Shown in pieces: positions 58,630 to 64,000 of a DNA stretch of 64,000 nt. The notes beneath the pieces were generated by a model. It was not told the origin of the DNA. It did not search any database and worked only from the letters and a program-made list of their open reading frames with translations. Made by a program: the position numbers and the translations under genes. This DNA comes from Nemophila menziesii. Its lineage: Eukaryota; Streptophyta; Magnoliopsida; Boraginales; Hydrophyllaceae. The stretch's first letter is position 1. The number at the start of each line of letters is the position of its first letter. The stretch is from positions 66,456,154 to 66,520,153 of the forward strand of contig JARWIR010000002.1 of assembly GCA_029959085.1 (NCBI GenBank), written 5' to 3'.

Positions 58630-58700
58630 AGTCATTCTTGAAATCTATGTTGTATAGACATTCTTGAAATCTATGTTGAATAGACATTCTTGAAATCACC
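58630..58700 (+). repeat. About 27-bp tandem repeat in copia 3' region
   Basis: Three units of a CATTCTTGAAATCTATGTTG-type word follow the 86-bp array. Confidence 0.85.
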
Positions 58701-59045
58701 TATGTGAGTGTGAAAGTGGGGGCCGCTTTCTATAAAAGACTTGAGAAATCTTTTTAGAGCACTCATGAGAACCAAGGTATGCGCATGGCCTTAAAGGCGC
58801 CTATGACAACATCGCGGAATCTGTATAAGTAAACGGGTTTGAGTACGTGTTGTGGGGGTCTCAACTAAAGAACGTCAAGTTCAAGAGTATGTTCACTTGA
58901 CCGGACTTGGTTGTTGCCTCACTTCACTACGTGTCAATTCAAATCGCAAGATATTGACACTTAAGTACAATTCACCCAACTTTCGCTCTATTAACTTTTT
59001 CTTCTTTTCAAAAACTCTCTGTTGACATTCAAATGTGTGGGGGAT
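58701..59045 (+). other. Copia 3' non-coding region with polypurine tract
   Basis: Non-coding. It ends in TGTGTGGGGGAT directly before the 3' LTR (59046), the expected polypurine tract. Confidence 0.75.
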
Positions 59046-59957
59046 TGTTGGCTCCATTTTCATGTCCTTCTTTTCAGCATGGGGTGGTTTAGTTTATTTC
59101 CCACATCGGTGGGGAGATTGGGTTTTAACCCATTTATATGCTAAGAGATACTATTAGCTACCAAAAGACTAACACCCATGCACATGAAAGGATAATGGGA
59201 AAGCCCACACGCGCGCACCACCACCACCCACCCGGCCCGAGCCCGGGTCCGGGTCATGGGTCTTGGGTCTTGGGTCTTGGGGAATTAAAAAATAAAAATA
59301 AATAAGTTTTGTTACCAGGATTTATTTTATTTTTTAATTTTGGCTTTGTCTACCCGTTATGATTTCTTTTCTCCTCATTTCCCACGTTTTAAAAATGCTT
59401 TTGACTTATGCGGATTTATTGCCTGCGGTTTTTTCCTTGGCCATTATCTCCGCTCGTAACAGGTGCGGAGATCGTGGGATGTGTTTTGGTTTCGTAACAG
59501 CTTTTCCATCCCTATATAAAGAGTGTTTCCTCTCTTCCAAAATACACACCTCTCTCACGAAAATCCTCTCCCTACTGATATTCTCACCTTACTGTTCTTG
59601 AGCGAAGCTTTATACAGATTCCAAGCCATCTCTTGTGAGTGCACACGAGAGCTGGTTCGTAGTGTTCAAACCTTGGGGAACGTTCGGAGAAACAGTATAG
59701 CATCTCGGCTGTCCCGGAAATCGTTCTTAAGGCAGTGGCTCCTCCACGGCACTACACTCCGTTCATCTTCTCCGTTCATCTCCTCCAGTTTTCCGGTTCG
59801 TATTTTTTCTCGTCTTTTATTTCCTCGTCTTTTACTTTTCTTGTCTTTTATTTTCCGTCACTACTATTTCTTTTATAGTCATCAGCTAAAGTTTTTTTTT
59901 CCGCATTAAGGTTTTTTCGTTTAAAAACCCATTACAGTTTCGATATTTTTACCAACA
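59046..59957 (+). repeat. Copia 3' LTR
   Basis: 912 bp, the same length as the 5' LTR and differing from it at two noticed positions. It is followed by the TTTCT duplication. Confidence 0.95.
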
Positions 59958-61530
59958 TTTCTAGCCTCAGAATTATACTTATTAACTAAGTTGTAATCAT
60001 CATTGACTTTTATTTCATTTTGCAAGACAAGTTCAGGGTCAGGGACTTTTCCTTTAAAAATATATTCATTCCTTGCCTTCCAAATAAACCAGGCAATCAT
60101 AAAGTTAAGCTCAATAATATCATGATCATACTCTTTATTTACAGACTTAGCTAGTCTCATAAATTGTACCCATTTCTGAATATTAAAAGATAGTTATGTA
60201 TGTGAGTTAAAACAAAGGGAACATGTTAACCAAACAGCTCTAACCCACGAGCAATGAAACATGAGATGCTCAACTGTTTCACTTGTTTCACCACATATAT
60301 CACACAAGGGAGTTTCAATAACTCTCCTTTTAAACTTGTTATCATTAGTTGCAATGCCATTATTACAGCATTTCCAAACAAAATTCTTAACTTTGGGCAT
60401 CAATGAAATTTGCCAAATCATATTCCAATCCTTTATATCCAACACAAAGGATGAGCTTCCATTCTTATTTTCTTTAATTTTTTCCAATTCAAGTTGAGCC
60501 TTCCAGATCTTATTATACACTTCTTTAACTGCGACATCTCCATAGATGGAGTGTCTCCATGAAGGAGAATCAGCACAATTAAAAGAAGGTAGAAAAATCT
60601 CACAGATGTTTGCTGCAACTCTAGTTGGAAAAATTTCAAGGATAATCTCCTCATTCCACCCTCTAAAATCAGGTAAGATTAACTCAGAAACAAAAGATAA
60701 ATTACAGTCATGAGGTCTAGACAGACAAGTATTAGTGGGAATCCAAGAATCATTCCAGATCCTCACATTTTCACCAGTTCCAATAGACCAAAAAAATTCA
60801 TTAATGAAACACCTTTTTACCTTCAATTAAGCTCCTCCAACCCCATGAGCAATTACTACTTAAAGTAGCTTGCAAAAATGAAGTATGAGAAAAATATTTT
60901 CCTTTAAGCACTTTGAATAAAAGAGAATTCTCATTTAACAAAAATTTCCAAGCATTAGATGCAAGTAAAGCAACATTTTGTGAATGAAAATCCTTGAAAC
61001 CCAAACCTCTATCCTCTTTAGAGTTCATGAGTGTTTTCCATTTAACCCAGTGGCATCTACTTTCACCCTTATTATTCCAGTAAAAATCAGCTATCAGAGA
61101 TGTAATATGTGTAGTAATTTTCTTAGGAATTAAAAACACATACATGATATAGCTTGGGATGGCTCCAATAATAGATTTAATCAAATCTTCCTTTCCACTC
61201 TGTGAGAGCATTCTAGAATCCCAATTATCCATTCTTTTCAAAATAAGTTCCACCAGCCATTCTAGTGATTTCACTTTAGACTTACCCCCAAGATGATGGA
61301 ATGCCTAAGTATTTACCAAGGTCATTTAACTTACTCATTCTCAGGATATTAGAAATCTTATTCTTAACCTCTCCAGGAGTATTACTGCTAACGAGAATAC
61401 CACTTTTATTAAGGTTAAATTTTTGTCCTGTTGCAAAACAGTACCAATTTAGAGCTGTTGTAATGATTTGAGATATAATCTCAAAAATCTCATTTTCAGA
61501 TAAAAAACTCTGTTCAATATAATATTATTT
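59958..61530 (-). pseudogene. LINE-4 ORF2, end of RT and zinc-binding region
   Basis: From 61530 down: NEIFEIISQIITTALNWYC, GQKFNLNKSGILVSSNTPG, LNDLGKYLGIPS. Next come IIGAIPSYIMYVFLIPK and GLGFKDFHSQNVALLAS (to 60801). The zinc-binding part follows: GTGENVRIWNDSWIPTN, and CDICGETSETVEHLMFHCSW (60826-60194). FMIAWFIWKARNEYIFKGK leads to the copia junction at 59958. Frame changes occur near 61290, 60810 and 60180. The catalytic FADD box is just outside the truncated 5' end. Confidence 0.8.
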
Positions 61531-61919
61531 TATTCTCTCCAAACATTGTATTACCGCTAAGGGAAAGAGAATCTATCTTACATCATCGTCAATGTATTTT
61601 CCACTGTGGTACTTGGAGAGTCTATCGACGATATCTTGTCATGATGTTAGCTGAGCAGGGCACCCTACCTTAAAGGTACATTTGAGACATATCTTTTTGG
61701 TAAACGAACAACTCCTGAAAACGTGTTTTATCTTCATAGTTAAGGTAACAAAACTCGCATAAGGTATTTCTGAGCATATCCCATGAATTAATTTTTGTTT
61801 CGTAGCTAATATATTAATATGAGCTAGCCATACTATGAACTTGTATTACGGTTGACTTCAAGAATCCCAAATGAATTTATGCCAATAATTTACCTATACT
61901 ATATATCTAAAGTGTTCAT
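61531..61919. other. Unassigned spacer
   Basis: No coding or structural feature recognised between the truncated LINE-4 end and the family B LTR. Confidence 0.5.
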
Positions 61920-63462
61920 TGATGTCTCCTCATTTGTCATGAATTAATATTAAGTGGAGACATCATTTTTAGAGTTTAGAAGTCTAAATACTCGATTTTC
62001 TCATGATATAGTGCACTTTCCTATTTCTAGACTTGATTTAATAAATTATTATTTTTAGAGCATATTGGGTTTAATAATTTATTTAGTGTGAAGCTTTAAA
62101 AATATATATGGAGATTAATTAGATTCCAAGTCAATTCTAAGAGATAAAGGAAAGAAGATATACATGAAAATTGGAGAAAAGAAAGGAAAAGCTAGGAAAT
62201 GGAAAGATAAAGTTGCCAAATAAATCTGAATTCCAGCACCCACGACCACAAAAGGGCTTATATCTCAAGATTGATTAGGAATTTGGAAGAATGATCCGAA
62301 GCAAAGTTAAAGAGCTTTCCGTGACGATCAGTTTTGACTATTGGAACGCGTCAAACGGATAAGTATTGAAGCAGTTATTACCAAAACAAAAACGTGGCTG
62401 ATTGTTACCTTTTCTATATTTTAGGGTTACGAATTTGAGTTGGGCTTGGAGTCCATTACTTGTCTTCTACTCCAAGAAAACGAATTAGGTCTTCTAAACA
62501 CCTATAAATACACCCTTATATCCCTTGTAAATCATCCTTGCCTCACATAAATTAGTCCTTAAGGTTTATATCATTAGAGTTATTGTAGAGAGAAAGATGA
62601 AGTCTTTTATTCAATATTTAAGGTTATTTCCTTCAGGTATAAAGTAATTTTCCCATAGCTTGGCTTTTGCATTATGTATAATGTATGAATTCCATTTTCT
62701 TTCTATCTAAGTTTCTTTGAGAAGTATATGTTTTAATTTGATATTAGCTGCTTACCCATATATTTGTTTATGTGTTTTGAATTATTGTCTGTCCTAAACC
62801 TGATCACTTTAGGCTTTCTTAATAGTAGTTAGATGGTCGCCTAGAAGGGGTGCCTAATTATTGAAGCACCACATAACGTCTAGTGTCCTATAGTGGTCCT
62901 GACAATACCGATTCTAACTAGATAATCATTAGGGTATGTTTAACCACTATCACCATGTTTGGAATTGAATTGCTTAGGGCCTTGGTGGAGCTTGATAACC
63001 CTAAGTTTAGGCTGCCTCGTGGTTGTGCTGTAGCCCCCCTAGTCGCTCTCAAGGTCTAGGGTATGGGAATTTAGAATCCTGACTAAGTATTTAAGAGCTA
63101 TTATCTTCCTTATTAACTAGAATTTGATAGAAAGAATTAGAAGGATTAGTGCATACTAGCAAACCCTAAGCTATATCTCTTATCTCATATTTCTTCGTAT
63201 TTATTTATTGTCTTTATTTTCATTAGTTTAATTAATCATCTTCCAATTTATTCTTACTTATTTTCTGTCTTTTAATTAATTACTTGCTAGCCTTAATTAT
63301 TGCTCATTGGTGTAACACACTAAGTCCTTGAGAACAAATCTTCTTATCACTAAAACTTTCATACGTCCTGTAATACTTGCAGTACCGTGCTTATCTAGGT
63401 TGATTTGTGCATTGTTTATATATCTTTTATTCTATTAATTTATCAGACCCTAGGCAACACCA
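61920..63462 (+). repeat. Family B 5' LTR
   Basis: TGATGTCTCC at the start and GGCAACACCA at the end. The hairpin partner GGAGACATC lies at 61956-61964 and TATA-like CTATAAATAC at 62502-62511. It is homologous to the LTRs at 18644 and 37402. Confidence 0.9.
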
Positions 63463-63468
63463 ATTTTT

Positions 63469-63486
63469 TGGCGCCGCTGCCGGGGA
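63469..63486 (+). promoter_or_regulatory. Primer-binding site of family B, tRNA-Asp type
   Basis: TGGCGCCGCTGCCGGGGA, 6 bases after the LTR end and identical to the site of young family A. Confidence 0.9.
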
Positions 63487-63529
63487 CTTGTGTCTCGTTA
63501 GCGTGTGGGTTATTTATTTTGAGTAGTAG

Positions 63530-64000
63530 TTTCTAGTTAAATTTTTATTTTTCAGTTTTAGTTTTTATTTTTCCAAATTTACACTTGTGGTTTACTTTAG
63601 TCTTTTTCAGGTTTCAACAGTGTTTCATCTTTGGCCTCCTCTACCGGAGCCCGAAAGGATCTTCACTGCTTATAACAGACGTATCCGAGAAGAAAGAGAC
63701 TTAAGAAGAGTTATGGGAGAAGCACAAGACCTAGTAGATCCGATAGTACTTGGTCCGTTAGGACATATACCACCACCGGTAGGAGGTAACAGAAATAACA
63801 ATAATAATCAGAACAGAGTTGAGCAAGACCTCCCAGGCTTGGGAGTACCGTTTCATGTTCAACCATTAGGTTATCGTCCTCCAGAGATCCAGAATATCAA
63901 ATTTAGGCCAGATCTGGGCATGCTCAGTCAATTTCAAAGTTTTGGACTCTACAGTGGTGCAACAATTCAAGATCCGGTAAGAGCGATTCAGAAGTTCATG
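63530..64000 (+). CDS. Family B gag, N-terminal part, truncated by window end
   Basis: The frame is open from 63530 to the window edge. The first in-frame ATG is at 63713, but residues with gag character (PPLPEPERIFTAYNRRIREE) start earlier, at about 63635. A pyrimidine run followed by CAG lies at 63601-63610 and resembles a 3' splice site. The start may therefore be supplied by splicing, or the upstream ATG may be lost. Downstream are a Gly/Asn-rich linker and the start of the capsid-like domain ([22 protein letters not shown]), matching the family A gag near its residues 120-150. Confidence 0.75.

Larger units (their letters stand above)
53273..59957 (+). mobile_element. Young Ty1/copia element, nearly intact
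   Basis: The element is 6685 bp with two 912-bp LTRs, a 5-bp target duplication TTTCT (53268-53272 and 59958-59962), and a gag-pol frame with a single stop codon. I noticed two LTR differences only (53297 G versus 59070 C; 53518 T versus 59291 A), so insertion is very recent. Domain order protease-integrase-RT-RNase H defines copia; the Gag and Pol resemble the Tork/TNT1-94 group. It is inserted antisense in LINE-4. Confidence 0.95.
52641..61530 (-). mobile_element. LINE-4: 5'-truncated L1 element split by a copia insertion
   Basis: The minus-strand body occupies 61530-59958 and 53272-about 52641, joined across the copia element at the duplicated TTTCT. It starts just after the RT catalytic box and runs through the end of RT, the zinc-binding region and RNase H. 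The 3' end is placed near an A-rich stretch (about 52630-52645) and is approximate. Confidence 0.8.
61920..64000 (+). mobile_element. Family B Athila-like element, 5' part, continues beyond window
   Basis: A 1543-bp 5' LTR, a tRNA-Asp-type primer-binding site and the start of gag are visible. The element runs off the right edge. Gag shares [19 protein letters not shown] residues with family A, which places it in the same clade. Confidence 0.9.

Overview
The window looks like a repeat-rich intergenic stretch of a flowering-plant nuclear genome, most likely a eudicot. It is AT-rich. It carries plant-type CACTA, Mutator-like, L1-type LINE, Athila-like Ty3/gypsy and Ty1/copia elements, and a single spliced host gene of the nuclear 18S rRNA dimethyladenosine transferase (Dim1) family. 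I cannot name the species. Almost all of the 64 kb is transposable elements in several nesting layers, and only about 1.1 kb is a plausible host gene.

Layout. 1-5331: right part of a decayed CACTA (En/Spm) element with a broken transposase gene on the minus strand. 5332-7250: no gene recognised. 7250-8805: 5' part of a Mutator-like element, cut off where a minus-strand LINE (LINE-1, about 8806-14300) begins. 14764-14849: perfect (AG)43 microsatellite. 14930-17160: LINE-2, with its 5' end inverted. 17161-18285: a degenerate ATATGGTTAGGGT-like minisatellite that switches strand in the middle. 18644-21010: LTR and 3' internal remnant of an Athila-like element (family B).

21029-45495 is one old Athila-like element (family A, plus strand). 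It is interrupted twice. A full-length, nearly pristine family A copy lies in antisense (22841-34862, target duplication GGTAT). A solo family B LTR sits at 37402-38891 (target duplication ATCGC). The young copy has one 1861-codon gag-protease-RT-RNase H-integrase frame, two 1750-bp LTRs that differ at two noticed sites, a tRNA-Asp-type primer-binding site, and a small ORF after pol. The old copy keeps a longer, broken version of that post-pol ORF.

45496-45619 holds a short exon-like fragment. 46599-47299 holds two 5'-truncated LINE tails. 47411-50705 is LINE-3, whose reading frame is broken by only four stop codons. The host Dim1 gene (50814-51928, minus strand, two exons) follows, with a 204-bp MITE-like inverted repeat in its upstream region (52032-52235). 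LINE-4 (about 52640-61530, minus strand) is split by a very young Ty1/copia element (53273-59957, target duplication TTTCT, LTRs with two noticed differences in 912 bp). The copia polyprotein is open except for one stop codon inside integrase. The window ends in the 5' LTR, primer-binding site and gag start of another family B element (61920 to beyond 64000).

I see no clearly new biological system. The points most worth checking are: the complementary LTR halves of the old family A element; the hairpin at the LTR terminus shared by families A and B; the repeated polypurine-tract-like motif and the collapsed post-pol ORF in family A; the inverted minisatellite; and the changed SAM-site residues of the Dim1 gene.
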